Shown: positions 1 through 9,668, counted from the stretch's first letter. The stretch is DNA of 64,000 nucleotides from Hyphomicrobiales bacterium (GCA_900468285.1 UBTF01000003.1:62001-126000); one strand, 5' to 3'. Numbers and translations are program-made. Notes: a model not told the origin generated them from the letters alone.

Positions 1-239
1 TGCACCGGCACATCAAGCAGGAAGGGACCTCGTTCCAGGCGCTGAAGGATCTTTCGCGCCGCCGTCTGGCGGAACGACTGCTCGCCTCGACACCATGGCC
101 GATCAAGCGTATCGCACGCGAATGCGGTTTCGACGCCGAGGCAAGTTTTGTGCGGGCATTCAAATCCTGGAGCGGCCAAACCCCACGCGCTTATGCTGTC
201 AACGCCCGCCAGGGCAGGTCGGTGCACGCCAAGGCGTGA
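1..239 (+). CDS. AraC-family transcriptional regulator, C-terminal end (partial)
   Basis: An open frame enters from the left edge of the window and ends at TGA 237-239, leaving 79 visible codons. The visible part is the second half of an AraC/XylS DNA-binding domain. It includes RRRLAERLLAS and the second helix-turn-helix, IKRIARECGFDAEASFVRAF, followed by the typical WSGQTPRAY end. The sensor domain lies outside the window, so the inducer is unknown. It precedes the acyl-CoA ligase and aldehyde dehydrogenase genes on the same strand and may regulate them, but that is inference from position only. Confidence 0.8.
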   Translation, partial: HRHIKQEGTSFQALKDLSRRRLAERLLASTPWPIKRIARECGFDAEASFVRAFKSWSGQTPRAYAVNARQGRSVHAKA

Positions 240-414
240 AAGCTGCATGGTATCGCGATGCCTCCCTGCAGTTGTCTCAATGCGTCAATTCTTTGGCAGG
301 ATTTGATGCCTGTTCGCCTATAGCTTTCCCGAAGATCAAGACGCAATCCGGTGGGACGGGGCGCTGATGGGAGGGGACCTGGATGATCGAATTCAATGCC
401 GCGGTGGTGCGCCA

Positions 415-1917
415 ATGCTGCAATCCCGTGTGAGCGACCTGGCCCACAGGGCCGCCCTGAAATTCGGCGAAAAGACCGCATTGACCTTGCCAGGTCTGCG
501 CTCCCTGAGCTTTCGGGAGATCGATGATCTGGCCGGACGCATGGCTGGCGCATTTGCGGCACGCGGCCTGAAGGCGGGCGACCGGATCGTCCTGCATCTG
601 CCCAACGGCTGGCAATGGGTGGTTGCCTATCACGCAATAGCCAGGCTGGGTGGGGTCGTCGTGCCTGCAAATTTCCTCCTCAGCGCCGAAGAGGTCTCCT
701 ATATCGTAGAGGACTCCGAAGCGGCTGCCCTGATCGTTCCGGCGGAACGTCGTGCCTCTTTCAAGACGAGAGCCCAGGTTTACACGCTTGGCGAGGCGCC
801 GGAGGCCGAAGAACTGACCCGCCTTCTCGACGGTGACTACATGTTACCCGTCGAGCGCAATCCGGAAGACCTCTTTACCATCGGATATACGTCCGGAACG
901 ACCGGTCGGCCCAAGGGCGCGACCATGAGCCATGAAGGCCTTTTCGCCAGCCTTTCGGGAACCGCCACGATCCACGTCCGCCATGAAGGCGACGCGGTGT
1001 TAACGTCCCTGCCTTTCCCGCATGTTTACGGAAACATCGTCATGAATGCGACGTTTCTGGTCGGTTCGCGGCTGATTACAACGCCGCGCTTCGATGCAGC
1101 TGAGGCGTTGCGCCTCATCGGCGAGGAAAAAGCAACCCTTTTCGAGGGGGTGCCGACCATGTTCTACCAGATGTTGGCCCACCCCAGTATCGGCGATGCC
1201 GACTTGAGCAGTCTGACACGGTGCACCGTCGGCGGCCAGACCATGCCGACCGCCAAGATAAATGCCGTCACAAGCCGCTTTGGATGCCCGCTTCTGGAAC
1301 TGTGGGGCATGACCGAAGTTGCAGGGCCTGCCGTTACCCATTCGCCATACTGGAGCCCGAGACCCGGTTCCATCGGCTTGCCGATGCCCGGCTTTGAGAC
1401 ACGTATTGCGGATCTGGAGGATTCGTCGCGCGACGCAGCACCGGGTGCAGCAGGTGAACTCATGGTGCGCGGCACTATGGTCACCAAGGGCTACTGGCGC
1501 AACGAAGCTGCCACAAAAGAAACCATCAATGCGCATGGCTGGCTTGCGACCGGCGATATTGCACGTGCTGACAAGGACGGTTTCATCTTCATCGTCGACC
1601 GCAAGAAAGACATGATCATTACCGCAGGCTACAACGTCTATCCTGCTGAGCTTGAGCAGGTCATTGCCATGCACCCGTCTGTCGCAATGGTCGCCGTTGC
1701 CGGCACCGCCGACGAGGAGAAGGGCGAAATCGCCCAGGCTTTCGTCGTGCCCCACCGCAATGCGGTCTTGAGTGAAGAAGACCTGATCGCCCACTGCCGC
1801 AAGCATCTGGCATCCTACAAGATTCCGCGAAAAGTCATTTTCGTTGAGGATCTTCCTAAAAACAGCACCGGAAAAATTCTACGCCGTTCGCTTCGAGAAG
1901 CTCAGGCAAGCGTCTGA
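415..1917 (+). CDS. AMP-dependent acyl-CoA synthetase/ligase
   Basis: The 500-residue product belongs to the ANL adenylating superfamily, which activates a carboxylic acid to acyl-AMP and then acyl-CoA. Visible motifs are the phosphate loop YTSGTTGRPKG (about 158-168), WGMTE (298-301), the TGD motif (379-381), the hinge DRKKD (395-399) and the C-terminal catalytic lysine in NSTGK (K487). The length is normal for medium-chain or aromatic acyl-CoA ligases, and the substrate cannot be read. The start is uncertain. ATG 415 gives the usual N-terminus but has a poor ribosome site, while the frame is open from ATG 367. The strong GGAGGGG at 370-376 serves ATG 383 in another frame. An aldehyde dehydrogenase follows 59 bp downstream, so an aldehyde-to-acid-to-CoA route is plausible. 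Confidence 0.88.
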   Translation: MLQSRVSDLAHRAALKFGEKTALTLPGLRSLSFREIDDLAGRMAGAFAARGLKAGDRIVLHLPNGWQWVVAYHAIARLGGVVVPANFLLSAEEVSYIVEDSEAAALIVPAERRASFKTRAQVYTLGEAPEAEELTRLLDGDYMLPVERNPEDLFTIGYTSGTTGRPKGATMSHEGLFASLSGTATIHVRHEGDAVLTSLPFPHVYGNIVMNATFLVGSRLITTPRFDAAEALRLIGEEKATLFEGVPTMFYQMLAHPSIGDADLSSLTRCTVGGQTMPTAKINAVTSRFGCPLLELWGMTEVAGPAVTHSPYWSPRPGSIGLPMPGFETRIADLEDSSRDAAPGAAGELMVRGTMVTKGYWRNEAATKETINAHGWLATGDIARADKDGFIFIVDRKKDMIITAGYNVYPAELEQVIAMHPSVAMVAVAGTADEEKGEIAQAFVVPHRNAVLSEEDLIAHCRKHLASYKIPRKVIFVEDLPKNSTGKILRRSLREAQASV

Positions 1918-1976
1918 CGGCGCTTTGCCTTCATCACTATGTGCGCGTCCATGCGCGGGGAATGGGAGGTTCCATC

Positions 1977-3404
1977 ATGTCCGTGAATTTCAATGCAGAC
2001 TATACGATGACCATCGACGGCAAGGCAGTCACGGCCGCGTCGACATTCGAGGTATTCAATCCCGCAACGGAAGAGGTGATCGCAACGGCACCTGACGCCA
2101 GCCGCGAACAGCTGGAAGCAGCCGTTTCGGCAGCCAAGGCTGCCTTCCCCGCATGGTCGAAACGCCCCTTGGCGGAACGTCAGGCCTTCGTTGCACGTCT
2201 TGGCGATGCCATCGAAGCCCACGCGGCCGATTTCATGCGGCTTCTGACGCGGGAACAGGGAAAGGCGTTCAAAGGTGCTGAATGGGAGGTCGGCGGATCT
2301 TCCATATGGTGCCGGGAAATTGCCAAGCAGGAGCTGCCCCTACACGTCGTCGAGAAAACCAATGACCGGACAGTGGAAACAAGGCGCGTTCCGCTCGGCG
2401 TCGTCGGTGGCATCACCCCATGGAATTTCCCGATCCTCCTTGCCGTGTGGAAGATTGCACCTGCGCTGGTTGCCGGCAACACCATGGTCCTCAAACCATC
2501 GCCTTACACCCCTTTGTGCACACTGAAACTGGGTGAGATTGTCCGCGACATCCTCCCTCCGGGCGTCCTCAACATCGTATCGGGCGGCAACGAGCTCGGC
2601 TCGTGGTTGACCCAGCATAAGGACATCAGCAAGATCAGTTTCACCGGTTCCACAGCCACTGGGCGCAAGATCATGGAAGCGTGCTCAGGAAACCTCAAGC
2701 GTATCACGCTGGAGCTCGGCGGCAATGACCCGGCCATCGTTCTGCCTGACGTAGACATCGAGAAAACAGCTGAAAAACTATTCTGGGCCGCCTTCCAGAA
2801 CAGCGCCCAGTTCTGCGTGGCTGCCAAGCGGCTCTATATCCATGAGGATATCTACGATGAACTGGCAGCGGCGCTGGTGGCCTATGCCAGAACCGTGAAA
2901 GTGGGCGATGGCGCCGACCAGGGCACGGATCTCGGCCCGATCCAGAATCGGATGCAGTTTGAAAAACTCAAAAACCTTCTGGCAGACGCAAAGGACAAGG
3001 GACTGCGTTTCCTGCTGGGCGGCGATATCGGGCAAGGCAAAGGCTTCTTCGTCCCCGTGACGATCATCGACAATCCACCAGAAGACAGCCGAGTGGTGGT
3101 CGAAGAAGCCTTCGGTCCCGTCCTGCCTCTTCTCAAGTTCAAGGATCTCGATGATGTCATCGACCGCGCCAACAACACGGAATACGGCCTGGCGGCCTCC
3201 GTCTGGGGCAAGGACGTGGTCAAGGCACGCAGCATTGCCGAGCGGATAGAGGCAGGCACTGTCTGGGTAAACGAAATCCACAGTTTCTCACCCCACGTCG
3301 CCTTTGGCGGGCACAAGCAATCGGGTATCGGGATAGAAAATGCGCTCGACGGCTTAAGCGAATACACCAATTCGCAAACACTGGTCATCAACGCAGCTGC
3401 GTAA
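1977..3404 (+). CDS. NAD(P)-dependent aldehyde dehydrogenase
   Basis: This is a 475-residue member of the classical aldehyde dehydrogenase superfamily, oxidising an aldehyde to its acid in the cytoplasm. The catalytic set is present: the asparagine in PWNF (N150), the general-base glutamate in LELGG (E246) and the nucleophilic cysteine in QFCVAAKR (C280). The segment around the cysteine reads NSAQ instead of the commoner NSGQ, a mild deviation. The start is ATG 1977 because a GGGAGG site lies about 9 bp upstream; the longer frame from 1941 adds an unconvincing leader. It sits 59 bp after the acyl-CoA ligase and is probably co-transcribed with it, so the aldehyde product could feed the ligase. 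Confidence 0.92.
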   Translation: MSVNFNADYTMTIDGKAVTAASTFEVFNPATEEVIATAPDASREQLEAAVSAAKAAFPAWSKRPLAERQAFVARLGDAIEAHAADFMRLLTREQGKAFKGAEWEVGGSSIWCREIAKQELPLHVVEKTNDRTVETRRVPLGVVGGITPWNFPILLAVWKIAPALVAGNTMVLKPSPYTPLCTLKLGEIVRDILPPGVLNIVSGGNELGSWLTQHKDISKISFTGSTATGRKIMEACSGNLKRITLELGGNDPAIVLPDVDIEKTAEKLFWAAFQNSAQFCVAAKRLYIHEDIYDELAAALVAYARTVKVGDGADQGTDLGPIQNRMQFEKLKNLLADAKDKGLRFLLGGDIGQGKGFFVPVTIIDNPPEDSRVVVEEAFGPVLPLLKFKDLDDVIDRANNTEYGLAASVWGKDVVKARSIAERIEAGTVWVNEIHSFSPHVAFGGHKQSGIGIENALDGLSEYTNSQTLVINAAA

Positions 3405-3416
3405 AGGTGCAGACCT

Positions 3417-3456
3417 AGCAAGCGGCGCGTGAATGCGCCGCCTGCTAGAACGTTTT
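3417..3456 (+). terminator. Terminator-like hairpin after the aldehyde dehydrogenase gene
   Basis: Arms AGCAAGCGGCGC (3417-3428) and GCGCCGCCTGCT (3435-3446) pair over 12 positions with one mismatch around a 6-nt loop. A short TTTT lies a few bases later. It begins 13 bp after the stop codon, which fits the end of the ligase/dehydrogenase transcript. Confidence 0.6.
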
Positions 3457-4282
3457 GCTTCTGGGTGGGGACGGTTCTCCATCCGCGGTATGCCTCTGAG
3501 AGCCTTTGACGGCGTCCCAACAACATTTACAACTCGCATGCCTTCTCAAAATCGATCACCGTGTCGCTCAGCGGAATTGGCTGACAGGTAAGACGAGCGA
3601 TCCGTGACCAGTTCGGTTTTAACGAGACAGAAAAAACAGACTTCACTCACTTTGACCGCGTAGTTTTCACATTGCCCAACCTGACAGCCGTTTGGTAGCA
3701 AAAGCCTGATGCCAACGACCGCCGAAAGTGAGCCTGGTTAATTTGTCCATTCAAAGCTGGAACTGGTTCTCGTAAGCGTGATCCGCGCTGGCGTCTATCG
3801 TGGCACCGAGATGAAAGATATGCCCCCCTTATGGATATGGGGTGCGCTTGGGGCCTCGCCACGACTAAGCAATAGACTAATGAAAGTCTCTCATTGTTTC
3901 TGGCAAGTTTCGCAAGTTGGTTATCAAAACCGGCTGTCTCCATCGTCCTAGCCACGTAGTGCAGAGCGGTCGGGGTCGATACGCTTGGCTGCACTTTAAC
4001 GCACACCAGTCCTCAAGTCTTTCAGAGTTTAGCACCGATCCTGCAAGCGATGCGCGACTGAACATGAGACTATGTCCAGCACTGGTCACACGACTTCTAA
4101 GGAGGTTGCGAGGTGCACGAAGGCGGCAAATCAAAAAAAGCTGGCGTGTAAGGCGATTCACTTCTTAAGCCAAGAAACCGTGACAAAAGGGTGAACAAAA
4201 GTGTCCGCTTTTTGCGGTACCGTACGAAGTACTGGACATTTACAGGAAATAAACGAGCAAAATCAAAGCATATTTTTAAAAG
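3457..4282. other. Gene-poor stretch between the aldehyde dehydrogenase and tRNA-Leu
   Basis: About 0.8 kb without a convincing gene on either strand. Short open frames exist but lack ribosome sites, compositional coding signal or recognisable motifs. A 39-codon minus-strand frame (3527-3646, GTG start) ends in a segment containing RLTCQPIPLSD, faintly like the last turn of a 2Fe-2S ferredoxin; it may be a remnant but is not called. Stretches of low GC near 4130-4280 probably include the region downstream of the tRNA transcript. Confidence 0.5.
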
Positions 4283-4367
4283 TGGTGCCCCTTGCCGGAA
4301 TCGAACCAGCACTCCTCTCGGAACCTGATTTTGAGTCAGGCGCGTCTACCAATTCCGCCAAAGGGGC
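4283..4367 (-). tRNA. tRNA-Leu (anticodon CAA)
   Basis: Read on the minus strand, an 85-nt class II tRNA begins GCCCCTTTGGCGG and ends GGGGCACCA. The acceptor stem GCCCCTT pairs with AAGGGGC. The D-arm contains TTGGTAGACGC. The anticodon stem-loop CTGACTCAAAATCAG gives anticodon CAA, decoding UUG. An extra arm of the long leucine type follows, and the T-arm contains GGTTCGATTCC. The CCA end is encoded. A single-copy housekeeping tRNA supports calling the replicon a chromid rather than a dispensable plasmid. Confidence 0.95.
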
Positions 4368-4608
4368 ACTTTGGATGCTTACATCTTGGTATGTCGCGGA
4401 CTATACGAACAAGCCATGGGAGGTCAACTTATTTTTGCAAAATTAGTGCGCTTAGAAGACAGCACGTACAGCGCTTGAATTGTTGACGAAGGTGCGAATT
4501 GCAAGCGTCGCTGGACTGGATTAGAGGCTATGGAGCGTTTCAGTTCGGGCCGCTTCGCTGGGTCATATCATGGGCGGTCCCAAGGCCGCGTAGAGTGAGG
4601 AATTATAG

Positions 4609-5124
4609 ATGGAAAGTGCAGTTTCCGCAGAGAAGAACCGAACAATTTCAGCGGTTCTGGTCACCGCCGGAATGATTTTCACGGTGGGCTCTGCACTTGG
4701 GTTCCAGCATATCGGCGGATATACACCATGTGCGCTATGTCTGTTGCAGCGCGATCCCTATTATTATGCGATACCCGTCGGAATTCTGGCGATTGCGGCG
4801 GCCATGTTCAAATTGCCGTCGTGGCTGACAAGGTCCGCGCTCGTTCTGATCGGGATCGCGATGCTGATCGGCGCCGGTCTTGGTGTTTATCATTCCGGTG
4901 TAGAATGGGGTTTCTGGCCCGGGCCCATTACCTGCTCGACCGGAGCGCCTTCATTGACCACAAATGCCGGAAACCTCTTGAATGACCTCAACGCTGTAAA
5001 GCCGCCATCCTGCAACGACGCTGCACTGCGCGTCCTTGGCCTTTCCTTTGCCGGATGGAACGTGATTGCAAGCGTTATTCTTGCAGCCATCGCGTTCTTC
5101 GGAGCGAGCCGCAAGACCGCCTGA
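4609..5124 (+). CDS. dsbB: Disulfide bond formation protein B
   Basis: The 171-residue inner-membrane protein reoxidises periplasmic DsbA and passes electrons to quinone. Four hydrophobic segments are visible, at roughly residues 13-33, 52-67, 74-92 and 146-165. The first periplasmic loop carries the redox pair C41-A-L-C44 followed by the conserved QRDPYY. The second loop carries the other cysteine pair, in PITCST and PPSCND. Length and topology match the family. It is convergent with the HNH gene, with 5 bp between stop codons. The start ATG 4609 is chosen for the short charged N-terminus before the first membrane helix. Confidence 0.92.
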   Translation: MESAVSAEKNRTISAVLVTAGMIFTVGSALGFQHIGGYTPCALCLLQRDPYYYAIPVGILAIAAAMFKLPSWLTRSALVLIGIAMLIGAGLGVYHSGVEWGFWPGPITCSTGAPSLTTNAGNLLNDLNAVKPPSCNDAALRVLGLSFAGWNVIASVILAAIAFFGASRKTA

Positions 5125-5129
5125 GGCTC

Positions 5130-5687
5130 TTATGGCTGCAGTTCGGTATCCCAGTACAGATAGTCCATCCAGCTTTCGTGCAAATAATTGGGCGGGAAAG
5201 ACCGCCCATTGTTATGCAGGTCCTGAACGGTTGGCTGGTAGGGCTTCTGACTAGGGAACATTCCGGCAATCCGCGGCAGCTTGCTTCCCTTTTTCAGATT
5301 GCAGGGCGAGCAGGCCGCGACAACATTGTGCCAGGTCGTTTCGCCGCCATGTGCGCGCGGAATGACGTGATCGAAGGTCAAGTCGTCCTTTGAGCCGCAA
5401 TACTGGCACTCGAACTTGTCGCGCAGGAAGACGTTGAAGCGGGTGAAAGCCGGATTTCGGGTTGGCTGAACATAGGTCTTGAGGCTGACAACACTTGGCA
5501 GCTTCATGGAAAAGCTTGGTGAACACACCGCGTGATCATATTCTGCGATGATGTTTACACGGTCAAGAAACACGGCCTTGATCGCGTCCTGCCAGGACCA
5601 GAGCGACAAGGGATAATAACTCAGCGGCCTGTAGTCTGCGTTCAAAACGAGCGCGGGCAGGGCCTGTGGTGAAACTGCAATCGTCAA
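5130..5687 (-). CDS. HNH endonuclease family protein
   Basis: The 185-residue protein belongs to the widespread alphaproteobacterial HNH family. The C-terminal half holds a zinc-bound HNH fold: C94-x-x-C97, then FDHVIPRAHGG with the catalytic D106-H107, WHN (N121) and C126-x-x-C129. The N-terminal half, which includes NADYRPLSYYPLSLW, is typical of this conserved subfamily. Members are encoded singly in chromosomes and are not part of a restriction system; their cellular role is unknown. The ribosome site AGGAGA lies upstream of ATG 5687. No methyltransferase is nearby. Confidence 0.88.
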   Translation of the reverse strand: MTIAVSPQALPALVLNADYRPLSYYPLSLWSWQDAIKAVFLDRVNIIAEYDHAVCSPSFSMKLPSVVSLKTYVQPTRNPAFTRFNVFLRDKFECQYCGSKDDLTFDHVIPRAHGGETTWHNVVAACSPCNLKKGSKLPRIAGMFPSQKPYQPTVQDLHNNGRSFPPNYLHESWMDYLYWDTELQP

Positions 5688-5863
5688 GGGCGTCTCCTGA
5701 TCGATTCGGCATCTGCACCTGTATATTAGGTCTGTTGTTACAGGATTGTGAAGCCCATAAATGAAGTGCTAAAAGAAAGGCTTATTTCAGGCATTCGGCC
5801 ATAAAACAGCGCTTGCCCGCAGGCCGCTTCCACCAAACCAATATCTTCACGAACGCCACTCAA

Positions 5864-5891
5864 GCGGGAATTAGCAATCAACAATTCCCGC
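5864..5891 (-). terminator. Hairpin downstream of the fructuronate reductase gene
   Basis: GCGGGAATT (5864-5872) and AATTCCCGC (5883-5891) form a perfect 9-bp stem with a 10-nt loop, 22 bp past the stop of the minus-strand operon. No U-run follows on either strand, so it may be an mRNA 3'-end stabiliser or part of a factor-dependent terminator. Confidence 0.45.
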
Positions 5892-5912
5892 ACTGGAGCC
5901 TCCCAGGTCGCC

Positions 5913-7340
5913 TCAGGTTTTTTCGACGTCGGCCGTCATATCGAAGCTTGCAAGTTCGCGATTGACAAGATCGCGCCAGCTGCGATTTTCGATCAGTTCC
6001 TGAGGGAAAAGTCCTGTGATGGAAAACAGGGGGGCGGAGGGATCCTGCCGGTCTGCCTGCCGGATTGCGGCAAGGATTTCGTCGCGACGTGGGTCGTTCA
6101 GATCACCGCGCTTGTGGATTGAGGCAATCCAGAGCGCGACAACATAGGCAAATTCCCTTGCCTCCCCACCAGCCTTCAACGTTTCTGCAGCTGCGGCAAG
6201 AATACGTTGCGGCAGCTTCTGGCTTGTGTCCATCGCAATCTGCGTGTTGCGATGCGCAATCGTCGGATTGGCAAAGCGTTCCAGCAGTTGATCTTTATAG
6301 GCGGGAAGATCGATGCCGGGCACGGCGTCCAGGGTGGTGGTTGCGGCCTCCATATGGCGCTGGACGATCTCAACGAATTCGGGGACGGCCATCACGTCGC
6401 GCACGAATTCGAGATCGTGTAGAATACCCAGATGGGCGATGAGCGTGTGAGAACCGTTGAGCAGACGCAGCTTCATGTCTTCGTAAGGCGCAACGGCATC
6501 GGCAAACACGGCACCCGCCTCTTCCCATGCGGGCCTGCCGGAAACGAAATCATCCTCGATGACCCATTGCATGAAAGGCTCCGTCTCGATTGCCAGACGG
6601 TCCTCAGCACGCAACAGCGAAGCGGCGCGGGCGCGTGTTTCGTCCATTGCCGCCGGGACGATGCGATCCACCATGCTGCACGGGAATTTTCCATGGCTCT
6701 CTATCCAGTTTGCCAGGGCCTGATCCCTTCTGCCTGCCATCTCCAGCACGAGACGACGCACCACCCTGCCGTTGGAGGGCAGGTTGTCGCAACAAAGGAC
6801 CGTAAAGGGATCAATCCTCCTCTCCCAACGTCTGAAGAGACCCTCGACGAGAAACCCGATGACGCCTTGCGGCCTGGTTGGTTGCGCGATATCGGCCGCC
6901 ACCGCTGGGTGATGGAAATCAAGACCGCCCGTCAGCGGATCAAGCCCATAGGCCTTCTCGCTCACTGTGAGCGTCACGACGCGGATATCCGGGTTTGACA
7001 GATAGTCCAGTACGTCCTGCTGTCTTTCAGCGGCACAAAGCCAGTCGACTGTCGTGCCTATCACCTCTGCTCTATCGCCTTCGGCACTGCGCACGATGAT
7101 TGAATAGAGACCATCCTGCTTTTCCAGTGCACGAACGGGTTCCGGGGAGCGCAAATTGACCGCGACAATACCCCATGGCCCAAAGCTCTTTTCCAGCGCG
7201 CGCTGCGTATAGACGGCCTGATGGGCGCGATGAAATGCTCCAAGCCCGATATGGACGATGCCGGGTTTAAGTTCGCGCCGGTTAAATGAAGGCGACGAGA
7301 CCGCATTTGGCAAAACGGTAGAATTCGAAAGCGTGTCCAT
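5913..7340 (-). CDS. uxuB: Mannitol dehydrogenase family protein, probable fructuronate reductase
   Basis: The 475-residue protein is a polyol-specific long-chain dehydrogenase. The N-terminal Rossmann segment has HIGLGAFHRAHQA (about 31-43) and the central domain has the family lysine region KLRLLNGSHTLIAHLG. Related enzymes interconvert D-fructuronate and D-mannonate (UxuB) or fructose and mannitol. The fructuronate call rests on the adjacent mannonate dehydratase gene, whose start-proximal end is 4 bp away, giving the consecutive steps fructuronate to mannonate to 2-keto-3-deoxygluconate. It is the last gene of the minus-strand operon starting at the GntR gene. An arabinitol or mannitol dehydrogenase specificity cannot be excluded. 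Confidence 0.85.
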   Translation of the reverse strand: MDTLSNSTVLPNAVSSPSFNRRELKPGIVHIGLGAFHRAHQAVYTQRALEKSFGPWGIVAVNLRSPEPVRALEKQDGLYSIIVRSAEGDRAEVIGTTVDWLCAAERQQDVLDYLSNPDIRVVTLTVSEKAYGLDPLTGGLDFHHPAVAADIAQPTRPQGVIGFLVEGLFRRWERRIDPFTVLCCDNLPSNGRVVRRLVLEMAGRRDQALANWIESHGKFPCSMVDRIVPAAMDETRARAASLLRAEDRLAIETEPFMQWVIEDDFVSGRPAWEEAGAVFADAVAPYEDMKLRLLNGSHTLIAHLGILHDLEFVRDVMAVPEFVEIVQRHMEAATTTLDAVPGIDLPAYKDQLLERFANPTIAHRNTQIAMDTSQKLPQRILAAAAETLKAGGEAREFAYVVALWIASIHKRGDLNDPRRDEILAAIRQADRQDPSAPLFSITGLFPQELIENRSWRDLVNRELASFDMTADVEKT

Positions 7341-7344
7341 ATGC

Positions 7345-8541
7345 CTATACTCGACCGTAATGAGGATGAAGAAGGGCGCGCTCTATGCCGCGGAGTTCCG
7401 CAAGCCCCTTGAGACGCCCAATGGCGGGATAGCCGGGTTGCGCGCCGCGCGTGAGATCATCGAGGATTTCCTGACCGTGGTCCGGCCGCATGGCAATACG
7501 GTGGTCTTCGCGCCCTTCCAGACGGCGGCGCTTTTCCTCCTCAAGCAATGTGGCGATAACGGCGACCATATCCGTTGCCCCCTCCAGATGTTGATCCTCG
7601 AAGAAAGAGCATGGAACGGCCTCCGTATCACGCGTGACATTGCGCAGATGCACGAAATGAATGCGGTCAGCAAATCGTCTCGCGATCTGCGGCAAATCAT
7701 TGTCCGGACGGGCCCCCAGTGAACCGGTACACAGGGTCACGCCGTTGGCTCTACTATCGACCTTGGAAAGCATGTGCGCATAATCGGCCTCTGTCGACAG
7801 GATACGCGGCAAGCCCAGCAAGGGCCATGGTGGATCATCCGCATGGGCGCAGATGTTGATCCCCACCTCCTCTGCCACAGGCACGACCTGCGACAGGAAA
7901 TCGACCAGATTGGACTGGAGCCTCTCGCGATAGATGCCCTGATAGGTTTTGAGTTTTTCCAGCAGCTGTTCCAGCGTGTAGCCATCGGCAGAACCCGGCA
8001 GACCGGCACCGATGTTTTTGCCAAGGGCGGCGATCCTGTCGCCGCTCAATTCGGCAAAGCGTTTGGCGGAGGCCTCGATCAGCCATTCCGGGTAATCATG
8101 GTTCGCGTCCGGCCTTTTGAGAATGTGGATATCAAAGGCAACGAAATCGGTCAGGTCGAAACGCATCGCCTTGGCGCCGTGGCGGGTTTCCCAGCGCAGG
8201 TCGGTGCGTGTCCAGTCCAGTATCGGCATGAAGTTGTAGCACACGGTGCGAATGCCGCTTCGGGAAAGTCGCCGCAGGGTTTCCTGCCAGTTGACGATAT
8301 GGGCTTTCCAGTCTCCGGTCTGGGTCTTGATGTCTTCCGACACCGGCACGCTTTCCACCACATCCCAGTAAAGGCCACCCGCCTTTATGTCCCGATGTCG
8401 TTTCTCGATCTCATCCACCGGCCATACGGCTCCGGTGGCAATGTGGTGCAGCGCACTGACGATGCCCTCGGCACCGGCCTGTGCCGCATCCCGCACCGTT
8501 ACCTTGTCAATTGGCCCAAACCAGCGCCAGGTATGCTTCAT
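7345..8541 (-). CDS. uxuA: D-mannonate dehydratase
   Basis: The 398-residue protein matches canonical UxuA in length and motifs: MKHTWRWFGPIDKV at the start, NFMPILDWTRTDL near 100-115, ICAHADDPPW, LCTGSLGARPDND, and the metal-binding IHFVHLRNV and MRPDHG segments. UxuA removes water from D-mannonate to give 2-keto-3-deoxy-D-gluconate, using a divalent metal in a TIM barrel. It lies between the zinc dehydrogenase (18 bp) and uxuB (4 bp) in one operon. A second, shorter and divergent relative is encoded at 53773-54744, so this copy is probably the housekeeping mannonate enzyme. Confidence 0.92.
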   Translation of the reverse strand: MKHTWRWFGPIDKVTVRDAAQAGAEGIVSALHHIATGAVWPVDEIEKRHRDIKAGGLYWDVVESVPVSEDIKTQTGDWKAHIVNWQETLRRLSRSGIRTVCYNFMPILDWTRTDLRWETRHGAKAMRFDLTDFVAFDIHILKRPDANHDYPEWLIEASAKRFAELSGDRIAALGKNIGAGLPGSADGYTLEQLLEKLKTYQGIYRERLQSNLVDFLSQVVPVAEEVGINICAHADDPPWPLLGLPRILSTEADYAHMLSKVDSRANGVTLCTGSLGARPDNDLPQIARRFADRIHFVHLRNVTRDTEAVPCSFFEDQHLEGATDMVAVIATLLEEEKRRRLEGREDHRIAMRPDHGQEILDDLTRGAQPGYPAIGRLKGLAELRGIERALLHPHYGRV

Positions 8542-8559
8542 GTCTATGTCCTTCAGATA

Positions 8560-9609
8560 TCAGTTCGAGCCGCCGAGGAGGATCTGCACCTTGCAGGCGA
8601 CGGATCTGTCGCCTGCCTGTTCGAACGCCTCGGCAACGCTTACGAGTGGAAATTCGTGGGAAATGATGGGCCGCACGTCGATGGTGCGGTCCGAAATGAG
8701 TTTGACGGCGAGCGCAAATTCCTGATCGAAACGCTGGGAGCCGCGCCAGACGATTTCCTTGCCGACGAGAGCATTGAGCGGGATGGTCATGTCTCCGGTC
8801 ACGCCCACCTGCACAATCGTGCCGCGCGGTCTTATAGCAGCGAATGCAGAGCGCAGGGCAGGGCCAGCAGCGGAACAATCGAAGACAATGTCGAAACTGC
8901 CCTTGCCTTCCTGGAATGGTGCAAGCCCTTGCGGATCGGTGAGAACGTTGATTGTGCGGGTTGCGCCCATGGCAACAGCACGAGAAAGAGCCGCATCGGC
9001 AAGATCGGTTACGACGATCTCTCCGGCACCGGCGTGCCGTGCGGCAGCCACCGTCAACAGGCCAATCGGGCCCGCCCCGGTCACCAGCACGCGGCTGCCA
9101 GCCACGTCGTGCGCCTGCGCAACGGCATGGAGGCAGACGGCCAATGGCTCGGCACAGGCAGCTTCGGCGGAGGTAGAATTGTTCTCGAAAGCAAAACACT
9201 GTTCTGCCGGCACCACAAGCCAGTCCCTGAACATGCCCTGCTCGTGCGGCAGGCGCATGGCGCTGCCCATGAAACGCATGTCGAGACAATGGATCGGCAG
9301 GTTGGATTTACAGTAATGGCACTCACCGCACGGCTGGGACGGGTTGACCGCAACAAGCGCGCCAATCACCAGTCCACTTACGCCCTCCCCCAGTGCCTCG
9401 ATATATCCAGATGCTTCGTGGCCGGAAATGATTGGTTCTCGCACCTGGACGGGGCCGAAACCACCATCCTGATAATAGTGCAGATCAGAGCCGCAGATGC
9501 CGCCTGCGGCCATGCGCAGCAGCACCTCCCCGACGCCGGGCTGCCTGACGTCCTGTGTTTCGACCTTGATGTCCTGTTTGCCATAAAGACGCGCCACGCG
9601 GGTCAACAT
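8560..9609 (-). CDS. Zinc-dependent alcohol dehydrogenase, L-idonate 5-dehydrogenase-like
   Basis: This is a 349-residue medium-chain dehydrogenase. The catalytic zinc ligands are seen in GICGSD (C39) and SGHE (H64-E65). The structural zinc cysteines are C94, C97, C100 and C108, and the nucleotide fold contains GAGPIGLLTVAAA. The HYYQDGGFG segment after the first ligand resembles L-idonate 5-dehydrogenases. The context of a sugar-acid TRAP transporter, UxuA and UxuB supports oxidation of an aldonate to a keto-acid such as 5-ketogluconate or fructuronate. The start is ATG 9609; the longer open frame upstream is a shadow of dctM. Exact substrate is inference. Confidence 0.85.
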   Translation of the reverse strand: MLTRVARLYGKQDIKVETQDVRQPGVGEVLLRMAAGGICGSDLHYYQDGGFGPVQVREPIISGHEASGYIEALGEGVSGLVIGALVAVNPSQPCGECHYCKSNLPIHCLDMRFMGSAMRLPHEQGMFRDWLVVPAEQCFAFENNSTSAEAACAEPLAVCLHAVAQAHDVAGSRVLVTGAGPIGLLTVAAARHAGAGEIVVTDLADAALSRAVAMGATRTINVLTDPQGLAPFQEGKGSFDIVFDCSAAGPALRSAFAAIRPRGTIVQVGVTGDMTIPLNALVGKEIVWRGSQRFDQEFALAVKLISDRTIDVRPIISHEFPLVSVAEAFEQAGDRSVACKVQILLGGSN

Positions 9610-9668
9610 GCACTTCACTCTCGTATGGGTGGGAAATCCCGCGCGAATGATCGCGCGGGGGTGATGAC

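Noticed and set aside
3527..3646. A 39-codon frame resembling the end of a 2Fe-2S ferredoxin
   Set aside because: Only RLTCQPIPLSD is reminiscent of the family, the cysteine-rich loop is absent and no upstream coding sequence was found. Too short to call even as a pseudogene.
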